DNA of 41,809 nt from JBGTNQ01 sp964646785. Lineage in GTDB: Bacteria > Patescibacteriota > Minisyncoccia > Phycocordibacterales > Zambryskibacteraceae. Position 1 is the first letter of the stretch; every line of letters starts with the position of its first letter. The translations under genes and the position numbers were made by a program. Below the pieces are notes generated by a model. The model searched no databases. It saw only the letters and a list, made by a program, of their open reading frames with translations, and had not been told where the DNA came from. The DNA lies in NCBI GenBank assembly GCA_964646785.1, contig CAZYGU010000004.1, positions 1-41,809 of the forward strand, given 5' to 3'. Shown here in pieces: positions 7,224 to 16,400 of this stretch.

Positions 7224-9494
7224 TTACTTCGCCACAGCAACAGCTTCTTCAAATTGAATTGAGAGAAGTTTTGAAATTCCACCCATCCCCATTGTTACTC
7301 CGTAAATAACTCCAGCTCGAGACATTGTTTCTCGATTATGGGTGATCAAAATTAACTGTGAATACTTCGCTAAGTTTTCAATCATATCTCCATATTTTTT
7401 TGAGTTTGCTTCATCAAGCGCAGCATCTGTTTCATCAAGAATAATAAATGGAGGTGGATTAACTTGTGAAATTGCAAACAAAAGAGCAATCGAAGTAAGA
7501 GCTCTTTCGCCACCAGAAAGCATCACAAGACCTTTAATTTTTTTCCTTGGAAGTGACACTTCAATATCAATACCTTCCTCTTCTTGTACTTCCTCAAAAT
7601 CATCGCTTACCTCTTCGAGCCCCTCAATAGCTGCATCTTTTTTCGCTCGCTTCTTCTCTTTTACTACCATAAGTTTTGCAGCTCCACCGCCAAACATAAG
7701 TGCAAAGAAATCACCAAACTGGCTATTAATTTTCTGAATTCCTTCTTTAAATTCGATATCGAGTTTTTCGCCTAGTTCAACAATAAGTTGTTTCAATGAT
7801 TCTGCAGACTTCTCCAAATCAAGGAGTTCTCGTTCAAGAAACGCATCACGCTCAGATGTTTCTTGAAATTCCTTAAGCGTCTCACCACTTCCAGAAAGCC
7901 CAGCTTCTTCTAAACGAATTTTTATTTTTTCTATTACTCTTCTTCTTTCTTCCTGCTTACTTCGAGCATCCTCATGTGATTCAGGATTAGAAGAATCATT
8001 TTGTATATCAACTTGTTTAAAATCAAGAACTTCTCGTCCAACTAACATGGCGCATTCTTCAAGTTCTCTTCTAAAATCAACTTCCAGCACCCGTAAACTA
8101 TCTTCTCGAGATTGTAATAGCGCGAGATTTCCAGAAACTTCATTTTGCTCTGACATAATACGAAAGAGAGATTTTTCCGCATCTCTACTAGAATCTTTTT
8201 CTTTTTCTATATCTTTTTGAAGATCTTGGTATTCCTGATTAAGCTCTTGTTCACGAGCTCTTATCTCACTAAGATTCCTTTCAATGCTCGTTTTCTTATC
8301 TGAAAGAGTCTGAAGCATCGACTCTGATTCACGAATAATTGAATCATCCGTTTGCTCTTTCTTACTTCCAATGAATCCTGAGAGTAATTGTTTGATTTCC
8401 TGCACAAGCGAACGAACTAAAGAAACATCCTGTGTCTGCTCAGCTTCATCAAGCTTGCTATAAATATTTCCAAAAAATCCCTCTACATCACGAAGTGGAA
8501 TTGTTCTGAGTTCATTTGATGCAAGTATCTCCTTCTGTTTCGCAATGATTCGCATTTCAGAAGCAATTTCACCTTCAAGTTTTCCAATTTCTTGTAGTAA
8601 TGTATCTTTTTCTGTGCGTACATCATGAATATTACCCTCAAGTGAAATCACCTTTTCACTTTTTGCATCTTTCCCTTTTGAATCCTCAAGAATTCTTCTC
8701 GCTTCACTCATTTCATTCTCAAGTCGCGTCTTCGTAGCGAGAAGTGGTTCACGCTCGGACAAAATAGCGTGCTTTGTTTCAGAAATGTAGAGATCTTCAC
8801 GTTTTAAATATTCTTTTGCAAGATTTTTCAATTCATCTTTCAAATTTGCCGCCTTTTCGATTTTTTCAACTTGCTTTCGAAGAAAACGAAGATGCGGAGC
8901 AATCTCCTTCCGAAGGTTTTCAACCGATTGAATATTCTCAGTTGTTTTTTCAAGCTTCCTCTCACTTTCAACTCGTTTATATTGGTAGATTTTAAGACCG
9001 AGTGCATCCTCAAGCATAGCTTTTCTTTCTCGTGGAGTGCTATTGAGAATTCTATCTGCTTCACCTTGAGAAATAATATGATGCCCCGAAGCACCAATAT
9101 GAGCGGTAGCAAGAAGCTCAATAATATCTTTCAACCGAACAGCTGAACCGTTAATAAAATATTCATTAATTCCATCACGATGAACAACTCGTTCAATTGA
9201 TACTTCAGGAAAATCAATTGCGAAAAACTTTCGTGAGTTATCAAACACAACTTTTACAGACGCCCTATTTGCACGAGTACCAGAGTCACTCCCGTTATAA
9301 ATAAGATCCTCTCCCTTTTTACCTCGGAGTGATTTGATAGATTGTTCACCGAGCACAAAACGGAAAGCTTCAGCAACATTCGATTTTCCACTTCCATTTG
9401 GTCCAACAATAGAAGAAATTGGCGTATTGAATTCAAGTACGCTCTTCTTTGCAAAGGATTTAAATCCCGAAATTTCGATACTTTTTAGATACAT
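7224..9494 (-). CDS. smc: SMC-family chromosome segregation ATPase, short form
   Basis: ABC-type ATPase of the SMC/condensin family, which shapes and segregates the chromosome. 756 residues against the usual 1,150-1,200. N-terminal half-ATPase: YLKSIEISGFKSFAKK, Walker A GPNGSGKSN (31-39), ISQGEADRIL. C-terminal half: signature LSGGERALTS (about 659), Walker B PPFIILDETDAALDEAN. Between them are two coiled-coil arms of only about 150 and 200 residues, separated at about 328-380 by TIPLRDVEGFFGNIYSKLDE...LLSGFIG, far too short for the standard hinge of about 120 residues. An acidic loop precedes the signature (EEVSDDFEEVQEEEG). A consensus TATAAT lies 8 nt before the ATG. No scpA or scpB is present in the window. 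Confidence 0.9.
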   Translation of the reverse strand: MYLKSIEISGFKSFAKKSVLEFNTPISSIVGPNGSGKSNVAEAFRFVLGEQSIKSLRGKKGEDLIYNGSDSGTRANRASVKVVFDNSRKFFAIDFPEVSIERVVHRDGINEYFINGSAVRLKDIIELLATAHIGASGHHIISQGEADRILNSTPRERKAMLEDALGLKIYQYKRVESERKLEKTTENIQSVENLRKEIAPHLRFLRKQVEKIEKAANLKDELKNLAKEYLKREDLYISETKHAILSEREPLLATKTRLENEMSEARRILEDSKGKDAKSEKVISLEGNIHDVRTEKDTLLQEIGKLEGEIASEMRIIAKQKEILASNELRTIPLRDVEGFFGNIYSKLDEAEQTQDVSLVRSLVQEIKQLLSGFIGSKKEQTDDSIIRESESMLQTLSDKKTSIERNLSEIRAREQELNQEYQDLQKDIEKEKDSSRDAEKSLFRIMSEQNEVSGNLALLQSREDSLRVLEVDFRRELEECAMLVGREVLDFKQVDIQNDSSNPESHEDARSKQEERRRVIEKIKIRLEEAGLSGSGETLKEFQETSERDAFLERELLDLEKSAESLKQLIVELGEKLDIEFKEGIQKINSQFGDFFALMFGGGAAKLMVVKEKKRAKKDAAIEGLEEVSDDFEEVQEEEGIDIEVSLPRKKIKGLVMLSGGERALTSIALLFAISQVNPPPFIILDETDAALDEANSKKYGDMIENLAKYSQLILITHNRETMSRAGVIYGVTMGMGGISKLLSIQFEEAVAVAK

Positions 9495-9502
9495 ACAAGA
9501 AG

Positions 9503-9508
9503 ATTATA
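9503..9508 (-). promoter_or_regulatory. smc -10 box, near-leaderless
   Basis: TATAAT on the minus strand ends 8 nt before the smc ATG (9494). No good -35 is seen. The mRNA leader would be 0-2 nt. Confidence 0.55.
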
Positions 9509-9608
9509 CCACCCTAGCCCCATGTCTAAAAACATATTTGACTAAGCATACAATCAATATGATGATTATATAAGAATGCTCCCTACCCACCTTCATCGGA
9601 GGCGAGTT

Positions 9609-9932
9609 ATGGAAAGCATCACGAGTTCCTCAGTACCCACAAAGGAGTACGCAATACGGCACGGTGACGAGATTTATGAGTTCACCGGGGATATTAATTC
9701 CCAGGACGTGGAATTCTGGACAGATCTCGTTTCAGCTCGATCGAATTCTCATGTGTTTTTCTTACTCGAAGAACGACATAACGGTCTTCGATACCTCATC
9801 ATCGCATTTGGAAATATTCCAGCTGCTATTGATGCGGTAAAAGAACTTTCACCAATGTTGCAGATGTTTCGTTTCAGAGCAAGGATGCAAGAAATTTTCG
9901 CGCCGGAGTATACCCGTGAGTACATTCAGTAA
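9609..9932 (+). CDS. Small protein, unknown function
   Basis: 107 residues, no family recognised (MESITSSSVPTKEYAIRHGDEIYEFTGDIN...). A mixed alpha/beta pattern with no membrane segment; it ends FRARMQEIFAPEYTREYIQ. The start is fixed by GGAGG with 6 nt spacing before ATG 9609; an in-frame ATG at 9576 lacks a binding site. It is flanked by its own terminator and convergent with rnc, and divergent from smc. It shares the leader-plus-Shine-Dalgarno arrangement of the other small plus-strand genes. Confidence 0.7.
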   Translation: MESITSSSVPTKEYAIRHGDEIYEFTGDINSQDVEFWTDLVSARSNSHVFFLLEERHNGLRYLIIAFGNIPAAIDAVKELSPMLQMFRFRARMQEIFAPEYTREYIQ

Positions 9933-9934
9933 CT

Positions 9935-9962
9935 AACATGGCCACTTCACAGTGGCCATGTT
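9935..9962. terminator. Terminator after the 9609 gene
   Basis: Stem AACATGGCCACT/AGTGGCCATGTT with a TCAC loop, followed by TTTATT. It may also serve rnc from the other side. Confidence 0.85.
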
Positions 9963-9994
9963 TTTATTGCACATTCAGATTCAATTACTATCAC

Positions 9995-10687
9995 TTATTC
10001 CCAACCTTTTATTTTGAGACCATTTTGAGCAGCCATCTGTTCTGCATCTTGTTTTGAATTTCCTTCTCCTTGCGCAATGAGCTCATTCTTGAGATACACC
10101 CCGACTGTAAAATGTTTATCGTGATCTGGACCAACCTCTTTAATACTTTTATATGAAGGTGTAATACCTGCATGTTCCTGTGCTTTCTCTTGAAAAAGAC
10201 TTTTTGAATCAATCCAACTTCCTTTTTCAATAACTGCATCGAGAAGTGGGCAAATAAATGTATTAATAAACTTTCGCGCTGATTCGTATTTCTGATCCAG
10301 ATAAATTGCCCCTATAATTGCTTCCATAGTGTTTGCCAAAATATACTGTCGAGCGCGACCAGTGTCCTTTGCCTCTCCACGAGAAAGCAACAAGAGATCA
10401 TTAATTTCTAGTTGTACTCCTACTGTATAAAGTGTATTAGCATTTACGAGAGCAGAACGAAGTGATGTAAGTTCTCCCTCATGTTTTTCTGGATATTTAT
10501 TATAGAGATAATCAGTAATCACGAGTTCAAGTACTGCGTCACCAAGAAACTCCAACCGTTCATTGTGTCCAACATGAAAATCCTTATTCTCATTCAAATA
10601 CGAACGATGAACGAATGCTTGTTTCAGTAAATTCTTGTTCTCAAAGGTAACACCAATATGCTCCTCGAATTGAGCTAAATCTGTCAT
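9995..10687 (-). CDS. rnc: Ribonuclease III
   Basis: Double-strand-specific endoribonuclease for rRNA and mRNA processing, 230 residues, full length. The signature HNERLEFLGDAVLEL (41-55) carries catalytic Glu43 and Asp50; HEGELTSLRSALVN and NTMEAIIGAIYLD follow. The C-terminal double-stranded-RNA-binding domain spans about 158-228 (DSKSLFQEKAQEHAGITPSYK ... GEGNSKQDAEQMAAQNGLK). It begins 14 nt after the NusB-Nudix stop, so it is probably cotranscribed with rpmF and nusB. Confidence 0.97.
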   Translation of the reverse strand: MTDLAQFEEHIGVTFENKNLLKQAFVHRSYLNENKDFHVGHNERLEFLGDAVLELVITDYLYNKYPEKHEGELTSLRSALVNANTLYTVGVQLEINDLLLLSRGEAKDTGRARQYILANTMEAIIGAIYLDQKYESARKFINTFICPLLDAVIEKGSWIDSKSLFQEKAQEHAGITPSYKSIKEVGPDHDKHFTVGVYLKNELIAQGEGNSKQDAEQMAAQNGLKIKGWE

Positions 10688-10701
10688 GAAATTATCGTAA
10701 A

Positions 10702-11610
10702 TTATTGTTTTGTATATGTTGCAAGTAAACTCACCCCTTTTGTCACCAACGGCAACACATCATCATAGAAATTAAGATCTGCGATCTGCTCGAGTGTGAA
10801 CCAACGTACATCATCGAGCCCACCTCCACCAGGAATTTTTAATTCCTGAAACGGAGCTTCCGCCAAATAATAGGTTACTCGCTTCTTTATTTTTCCTTTT
10901 TCAGGATCATAAGCAATATACTCGTTATCACCAATTTTTTCTTTCAAGGTGATTGGGACTGTCATTTCATCAAGAATAACTCTCGCAATACCCTTTTCAA
11001 TATCTTCTCCTTCTTCAAGGTGCCCTTTTGATAGAGTCCAATGACCAAACACGTCATGAACAAGAGCAAGATATATTTCACCTTCATACTGCGAATACAC
11101 AACTGCTCCTCCAAGTTGCGAGACAGAAAGCTGGTCATCAGGAATATCCTTGATCATCTTCTTCTTTTTGGAAACATCGTTCTTTCCAGGCTCACCCATT
11201 TCCTTGTACACAGCTCCAAGAACACCATTTACAAATTTACTTGATGTCTCGCCACCAAATGACTTCGCAAGTTCAATTGCCTCATTAATAGCAACCTTAG
11301 GAGGAACCTCCCCAGCATCAGAAAAAAGAAGTTCAGCAAGACCGAGTCGAAGAATATTTCTATCAATCATAGAAATTTTTTCGATTGGCCAGTCAGGAGC
11401 AGCTTTTACGATAATCGCATCAAGATCTTTCTGTTTTGAGATGACGGTATCAAGAAGATTCTCTGTAAATGAATTATCAGTTACACCAGGTGCAAATTCA
11501 CGTTGATTTCTTTTGAGCACATCAAATATCTCCTCACGAGATCGATGTGAGAAGTCCCACTCAAAGAGTGTCTGCATTACTACTGATCTTGCAAGGTGCC
11601 GGTTTGCCAT
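10702..11610 (-). CDS. nusB: NusB transcription antitermination factor fused to a Nudix-like domain
   Basis: 302 residues with two domains. Residues 1-140 are NusB (MANRHLARSVVMQTLFEWDF, ISMIDRNILRLGLAELLF, PPKVAINEAIELAKSFGGETSSKFVNGVLGAVYKE), which binds boxA RNA with NusE. After a Lys-rich linker (about 146-155), residues about 160-302 look like a Nudix hydrolase (LGGAVVYSQYEGEIYLALVHD, KGHLEEGEDIEKGIARVILDE, VTYYLAEAP, DDVRWFTLEQIADL). The Nudix box keeps Gly, the first Glu and Arg, but reads RVILDEMTV where REUxEExGU is expected, so one metal-binding Glu is Val and the late Gly is Thr. Catalysis is therefore doubtful. There is no internal stop or start signal between the domains. Confidence 0.92.
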   Translation of the reverse strand: MANRHLARSVVMQTLFEWDFSHRSREEIFDVLKRNQREFAPGVTDNSFTENLLDTVISKQKDLDAIIVKAAPDWPIEKISMIDRNILRLGLAELLFSDAGEVPPKVAINEAIELAKSFGGETSSKFVNGVLGAVYKEMGEPGKNDVSKKKKMIKDIPDDQLSVSQLGGAVVYSQYEGEIYLALVHDVFGHWTLSKGHLEEGEDIEKGIARVILDEMTVPITLKEKIGDNEYIAYDPEKGKIKKRVTYYLAEAPFQELKIPGGGGLDDVRWFTLEQIADLNFYDDVLPLVTKGVSLLATYTKQ

Positions 11611-11640
11611 AAGGCGTTAAAAGGAAACGTTAGCGATGAA

Positions 11641-11868
11641 TTATTTTTTAGAATCAGAACTCTTTGCCTTCTTCTTTGCCGCCTTCTTTGAAGCTTTGCC
11701 AATAACATCTACAACATCACGTCCACGATATTTTCCAGTTTTTGGATTCATCCTGTGACGAAGATGTGGTGTCCCGCTTTCATCCTTTGAAACTCGGACA
11801 TTTTTAACTTTATGATGAGATCGTCGGTTTCCCGTATGCGATCTCGTGTGTCTCATTCTTACTACCAT
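11641..11868 (-). CDS. rpmF: 50S ribosomal protein bL32, cysteine-free
   Basis: bL32, 75 residues from ATG 11868 (MVVRMRHTRSHTGNRRSHHKV). The basic N-terminus and the order RRSHHKVKNV then HLRHRMNPKTGKYRGRDVVDV match the family. The four zinc-binding cysteines of the canonical form are absent, as in the C-minus paralogues. The C-terminus is Lys/Ala/Ser rich. It leads a likely rpmF-nusB-rnc operon and has a promoter ending 9 nt before the ATG. Confidence 0.9.
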   Translation of the reverse strand: MVVRMRHTRSHTGNRRSHHKVKNVRVSKDESGTPHLRHRMNPKTGKYRGRDVVDVIGKASKKAAKKKAKSSDSKK

Positions 11869-11877
11869 AGTTTTATG

Positions 11878-11905
11878 AGTATAGCGCAAAGAGTAAAAAA
11901 GACAA
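11878..11905 (-). promoter_or_regulatory. rpmF operon promoter
   Basis: Minus-strand TTGTCT (11905-11900), 16 bp, TATACT (11883-11878), then 9 nt to ATG 11868, so the leader should be at most 3 nt. Confidence 0.6.
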
Positions 11906-11920
11906 GCATATTATTAATAC

Positions 11921-11948
11921 AAAAAGAAACCGCCACTTTCGTGGCGGT
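11921..11948 (-). terminator. Terminator of the tiny membrane gene at 11959
   Basis: ACCGCCAC/GTGGCGGT stem with a four-base loop, followed on the minus strand by TTTCTTTTT. It begins 10 nt after the stop codon of the 54-residue ORF, supporting a minus-strand transcript there. Confidence 0.85.
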
Positions 11949-11958
11949 CCAAGCTTCC

Positions 11959-12123
11959 TCAAAACAAAAGGTATGGGCGTACAACATCCATATGATTCTG
12001 TGCCCACCAAACCCCAAGACCAAGCACACCAGAGACAAGGAGTCCTCTGACAGCAAACCCTATCGCGCTCTCTTTGGGTATCTCAAACAGCTTTTCAATG
12101 AGATAGAGAAAAATAATGTTCAT
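11959..12123 (-). CDS. 54-residue membrane protein, unknown function
   Basis: ATG 12123 to TGA 11961-11959. It reads MNIIFLYLIEKLFEIPKESA, then a hydrophobic Gly-rich helix (about 21-45, IGFAVRGLLVSGVLGLGVWW), then AQNHMDVVRPYLLF. It is supported by membrane-like composition, the terminator immediately downstream and a candidate promoter upstream. No Shine-Dalgarno is seen before the ATG. The same frame stays open upstream (QKVAGFVTR) until tandem TAG TAA codons lying inside a perfect hairpin (12158-12177), so a longer ancestral N-terminus is possible. Confidence 0.5.
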   Translation of the reverse strand: MNIIFLYLIEKLFEIPKESAIGFAVRGLLVSGVLGLGVWWAQNHMDVVRPYLLF

Positions 12124-12157
12124 CCGCGTAACAAAGCCTGCTACTTTCTGAAGTCCA

Positions 12158-12177
12158 GTAAGTTACTAATAACTTAC
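12158..12177 (-). repeat. Perfect inverted repeat in the leader of the 54-residue gene
   Basis: GTAAGTTA - CTAA - TAACTTAC, an 8-bp stem with a 4-nt loop, 35 nt upstream of the ATG at 12123. It has no U-tract and is flanked by direct repeats TGAAGT (12149-12154 and 12185-12190). It could be a leader regulatory hairpin or a small palindromic insertion. Confidence 0.55.
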
Positions 12178-12257
12178 TACCACTTGAAGTGTTTCTGTAA
12201 CCACGTCCCTCTATGTGAAATATGAAGAACCAGCATCCTGGTGTATGGATTACAGTA

Positions 12258-12285
12258 AACATACATGCATATCAACGGCGGTCAA
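12258..12285 (-). promoter_or_regulatory. Candidate promoter at the rnhB stop codon
   Basis: Minus-strand TTGACC (12285-12280), 16 bp, TATGTT (12263-12258). It would drive the 54-residue gene with a leader of about 125 nt. It overlaps the end of rnhB. Confidence 0.45.
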
Positions 12286-12863
12286 TAAATATTTCTTAAA
12301 AACGTCTTTCGATGAATCTTGGATATGCCAGATTTTTTAATTGCCATTCGATGTATAAAAGTTCCGTATCCCTTATGAACATCAAAAGCATATTCTGGAT
12401 ATTTCATTGCTAATTTCACCATATATCTATCACGAGTAACTTTTGCTACAATCGAAGCAAGTGAAATAACGGAAATCTTCTCATCGCCTTTTATAATCGT
12501 TCTTTGATGTAAAAATTCTTTAGGTGCATGCAGTGACCCATCAAGGAGAACAAGAGTCTGTTTTGGGTTTATACCAAGTTTTCGTACACAACGACTCATT
12601 CCAAGATTTATCGCAAACACAATTCCTTTTTTATCAATTATTGAACTTGAAACAAGTGACACTGCATATTGTAACTTCCCTTCTCTATTCCACTCTTGTA
12701 TTTTTTGAAACCACTCTTCTCTTCTTTTTTCTGAAAGTTTCTTTGAATCTGTAAGTCCTTCAAACAAAAGCTTTGTTTTGATTGGAATTGACACCACACC
12801 AACAGAAACAGGACCAGCTAGTGGTCCTCTCCCTGCTTCATCTACCCCAACTATCCATTTCAT
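12282..12863 (-). CDS. rnhB: Ribonuclease HII
   Basis: Removes ribonucleotides from DNA-RNA hybrids. 193 residues from ATG 12863 (MKWIVGVDEAGRGPLAGPVSV). The family signature DEAGRG (8-13), KKLSEKRRE, LVLLDGSLH and SLASIVAKVTRDRYM are intact; the C-terminal HKGYGTxxH motif is present. The start lies 2 nt after the end of the pseudopilin gene, so it is translated from the same message. Confidence 0.96.
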   Translation of the reverse strand: MKWIVGVDEAGRGPLAGPVSVGVVSIPIKTKLLFEGLTDSKKLSEKRREEWFQKIQEWNREGKLQYAVSLVSSSIIDKKGIVFAINLGMSRCVRKLGINPKQTLVLLDGSLHAPKEFLHQRTIIKGDEKISVISLASIVAKVTRDRYMVKLAMKYPEYAFDVHKGYGTFIHRMAIKKSGISKIHRKTFLRNIY

Positions 12864-12865
12864 AT

Positions 12866-13402
12866 TTACTGTAACTTCTCGTAACAATAATAGACACCAG
12901 TATCGAGTTGACCTGCATAATACCCATTACAATCTGCAGAAAGAATTGGTTTTTCTTGCCACCAAACAATAAAGGCTCCGGTGTATCCAGAAATAACAGA
13001 TGGTGCACTTGGGGTATACACATATGAATCAAACCGATACTCACCTGATTTAGAAAATGGTGGAGTTGGGTATGTACCACCAGGAAGAAATGGAGAAAGA
13101 GTAGCATTAAGTGCTGAGTTTGCTGCCGCGCCAGTTGTACCATTACGAAAACAAGTACCTGCTGTTTTTAGGCAGTACCAAGTGCTTGCACTGCCAGGGT
13201 ATTTTTGATTTGGATCGGCTTGTGCAGCACGTGCCAGTACAAGCTTCAAAATTTGTGTGTCAGATTTTACTTGTGCATCTCTCCCAAAAGAACGAGATCT
13301 TACAGCGCTCGCAACAACAATAGCACTCAGTACCCCAATGATGGCAATAACAATAACTAATTCAATAATAGTAAATCCCCTCTTAGTAAGACGTGTATAC
13401 AT
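12866..13402 (-). CDS. Type IV pilin-like / pseudopilin protein
   Basis: 178 residues from ATG 13402: leader MYTRLTKRG, then FTIIELVIVIAIIGVLSAIV, the classic prepilin peptidase site (Gly/Phe, Glu at +5) and hydrophobic N-terminal helix. The globular part (about 60-178) has two cysteine pairs (WYCLKTAGTCF, and ADCNGYYAGQLDTGVYYCYE), suggesting disulfides. Assembled by a type IV pilus or pseudopilus machine not in this window. An in-frame ATG at 13417 is possible, but 13402 is chosen because TATGAT lies exactly 6 nt upstream, as in other leaderless genes here. It is divergent from dnaE and upstream of rnhB. Confidence 0.88.
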   Translation of the reverse strand: MYTRLTKRGFTIIELVIVIAIIGVLSAIVVASAVRSRSFGRDAQVKSDTQILKLVLARAAQADPNQKYPGSASTWYCLKTAGTCFRNGTTGAAANSALNATLSPFLPGGTYPTPPFSKSGEYRFDSYVYTPSAPSVISGYTGAFIVWWQEKPILSADCNGYYAGQLDTGVYYCYEKLQ

Positions 13403-13408
13403 CCTCTT

Positions 13409-13414
13409 ATCATA
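13409..13414 (-). promoter_or_regulatory. Pseudopilin -10 box, leaderless geometry
   Basis: Minus-strand TATGAT, then AAGAGG, then ATG 13402. The AGAGG touches the ATG and is too close to act as a Shine-Dalgarno, so a leaderless start is the simpler reading. Confidence 0.45.
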
Positions 13415-13465
13415 CATGAAAAAGCAATTGATAGGAGTGGATTTCAGACCTTTGAAAGGGCGTAG

Positions 13466-13471
13466 TATAAT
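13466..13471 (+). promoter_or_regulatory. dnaE -10 box, leaderless geometry
   Basis: Consensus TATAAT followed by GCCTGC and ATG 13478. The expected start point is the A of the ATG. The -35 (TTCAGA at 17 bp) is weak. Confidence 0.6.
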
Positions 13472-13477
13472 GCCTGC

Positions 13478-16400
13478 ATGAAACAGTTTTCTCACCTACA
13501 CACTCATTCGCACTATAGTCTCCTCAATGCGCTTCCTAAAATTCCTGACCTTATTAAAAGAGCTAAGAAGGAAAAAATGCCTGCAGTTGCACTTACAGAC
13601 AATTGCAATCTCTACGGTGCGGTTGAGTTTTATAAGGAATGCGAAAAGGCCGAGATAAAACCAATTCTTGGCATTGATGCGTATATCGCCTTGCGTGGAA
13701 GGAAAGATAAACAAGCGGGAATTGATAATATTCGGTACCGTCTTGTTCTTTTAGCAAAAAATGAAAAAGGGTACAAAAATCTCATTGAACTTGTTACCCT
13801 TGCGCACCTCGAAGGTTTTTATTACAAACCACGTATTGATAAAGAAATCCTAGAACAATACAAAGAAGGTCTTATTTGTATTATGCCCTCATTTTCAGGA
13901 GAACTCGTAAAAACACTCTCTGGAGCTGAACCAAGTAAAGCAAAGGAGTGTTCGGACTGGTATAAAAATATATTTGGTGAAGATTTTTTTATTGAAATAA
14001 CAAAACATGAAGAAATAGATGGTCATAACGAGCGAATGAAACTTCTTGTTGATTTTGCTAAGAATGAACGTATTCCGATTGTTGCCGCACACGATGTCTA
14101 CTATCTTGATCCTGAAGACAAAAAAGCTCGAGACACACTTATTTCAATCCAAAACCAAGGTGAACGTGATCGAGGAAGTTTTGAAAACGAAGAGGATTTT
14201 TCGTTTATCACAAAAGCAAAAGCAAATGAACTCTTCAAAGAAATTCCTGAGGCGCTTGATAATGTACAAACAATTATTGATCGAATCGATCTCAAACTTT
14301 CATTCGGAAGTTGGGTGTTTCCTGATCTCAAAGTTGAGAGTGGCCGCTCCTATGATGACGAACTACGACATGTCGTATACGAAGGACTAACAAGTCGTGA
14401 AGTCGAACTTACTCAAGTGGTAAAAGATCGCATTGAATATGAACTTGGTATTATTGCAAAAAAGGGATACTCACCCTATTTCCTTGTTGTACAAGATCTT
14501 TTGAAATATGCACACGAAAATGGAATTCTTACAAACATCCGAGGATCAGTCGCAGGTTCAATGGTGACATACCTTTCTCATATTACAAATGTAAATCCAC
14601 TCGACTATAAACTTCCATTTGAACGTTTCTTGAACCCTGAAAGACCATCTGCTCCCGATATTGATATGGACTTTGCCGATAATCGCCGTGATGAAATTAT
14701 CGACTACGCTCGAAGAAAATATGGATCTGACAAAGTTGCACAAATTGGTACATTCGGAACCATGATGGCACGTGGTGCTGTACGCGATGTTGCTCGAGCA
14801 CTTGGTTTTCCTTATGCAACAGGCGACAAAATTTCAAAACTCATTCCACTCGGTGCACAAGGGTTTCCTATGACAATTGACCGAGCAATGAAGCTTGTTC
14901 CTGAACTCAAAACCATGTACGAAACAGAAAAAGATGTACAAGAAATCATCGACATGGCAAAAAAAATTGAAGGGTGTGCACGTCACATCTCTGTGCATGC
15001 TGCAGGTGTCGTAATCTCCCCTACCAAACTTACAGATTTTGTTCCACTTCAATTTGATACAAAAGGAGAAGATAAAATTATTACCCAATATGACATGCAT
15101 GCAGTAGAAGATGCAGGACTACTTAAATTCGACTTTTTAGGACTTAAGAACTTGGCAATTATTGCGGATACCATCCACCGCATCGAAGCGATCGAGGGAC
15201 ACACAATTGATATTGAACAAATTCCTCTTGATGATCCAAAAACATTCGCCCTCCTTTCAAAAGGTGATACCGAGGGTCTATTCCAACTAAATGGTGATGG
15301 AATGACAAAGTTTCTTATTGATCTCAAACCATCCTCTATACACGATATTAATGCGATGGTGGCACTCTACCGTCCAGGACCGATGGAATCGATTCCTCAA
15401 TATATTGAAAGAAAACAAGATCCTTCAAAACTAACGTATCTTGATCCACGCATGAAAGATATCTTAGATCAATCGTACGGAGTGATCACCTATCAAGACG
15501 ACGTTATGCTTATCGCGATACACCTCGCGGGATATTCTTGGCTTGAAGCTGATAAACTTCGAAAAGCAATGGGAAAGAAAATTCCTGAAGTTATGCAAGC
15601 TGAAAAAGGAAAACTCATCGAAGGTCTCATTAAAAATGGGATGACGAAAGCAAAAGCAGATAACCTTTGGCTACTCATCGAACCATTCGCGGCATACGGA
15701 TTTAACAAAGCCCATGCGGCAAGTTACGGAAGAGTGGCATATCAAACTGCATACCTCAAGGCAAACTACCCAGCAATTTATATGTCCGCAGTACTCACTG
15801 CTGATTCAGGAAACGTAGACAAGATCGGTGAGTTCATCACTGAATGTAAACGTATGGAAATTCCCGTGCTTCCTCCAAATGTAAACGAAAGTTTTCAAGG
15901 ATTTTCTGTTGTGCGTGAGCACGGTGTTCCTGACAAAATTCGTTTTGGACTTACAACNNNNNNNNNNNNNNNNNNNNNNNNNNNNNNNNNNNNNNNNNNN
16001 NNNNNNNNNNNNNNNNNNNNNNNNNNNNNNNNNNNNNNNNNNNNNNNNNNNNNNNNNGACTCACTCTTCGGTCTCATGGCTGACAACTCAACAGTTCCAA
16101 CACTTACTCTTGTTGGAGATAGCACTGCGACAATGGAAGAAACACTTGGATGGGAGAAAGAACTCTTAGGTCTCTATATTTCTGGTCATCCACTAGAAAA
16201 ATTTCGAGAAAAACTTAGTAGCACTGGCGTATCTATTGCGCGCATAATGGAAAATCCTCGCGAGGGTGCAAGTGTTGCCGTAGGAGGTCTTGTGGAAGAA
16301 ATTCGCGAAGTAATCACCAAAGGAAATGAACCGATGATTTTCATGCGGCTCGCAGATCTTACAGGAACGATTGAAACAGTAGTATTTCCCAAGACATACG

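Noticed and set aside
10702..11610. Frameshift or assembly error joining nusB to nudix
   Set aside because: Codon use is even through the linker, there is no stop or start signal between the domains, and no N run is near; a true fusion is the simpler reading.
11812..12225. Plus-strand frame of 137 codons overlapping rpmF
   Set aside because: It overlaps the bL32 coding sequence antisense and contains the terminator of the minus-strand small gene; composition is not protein-like.
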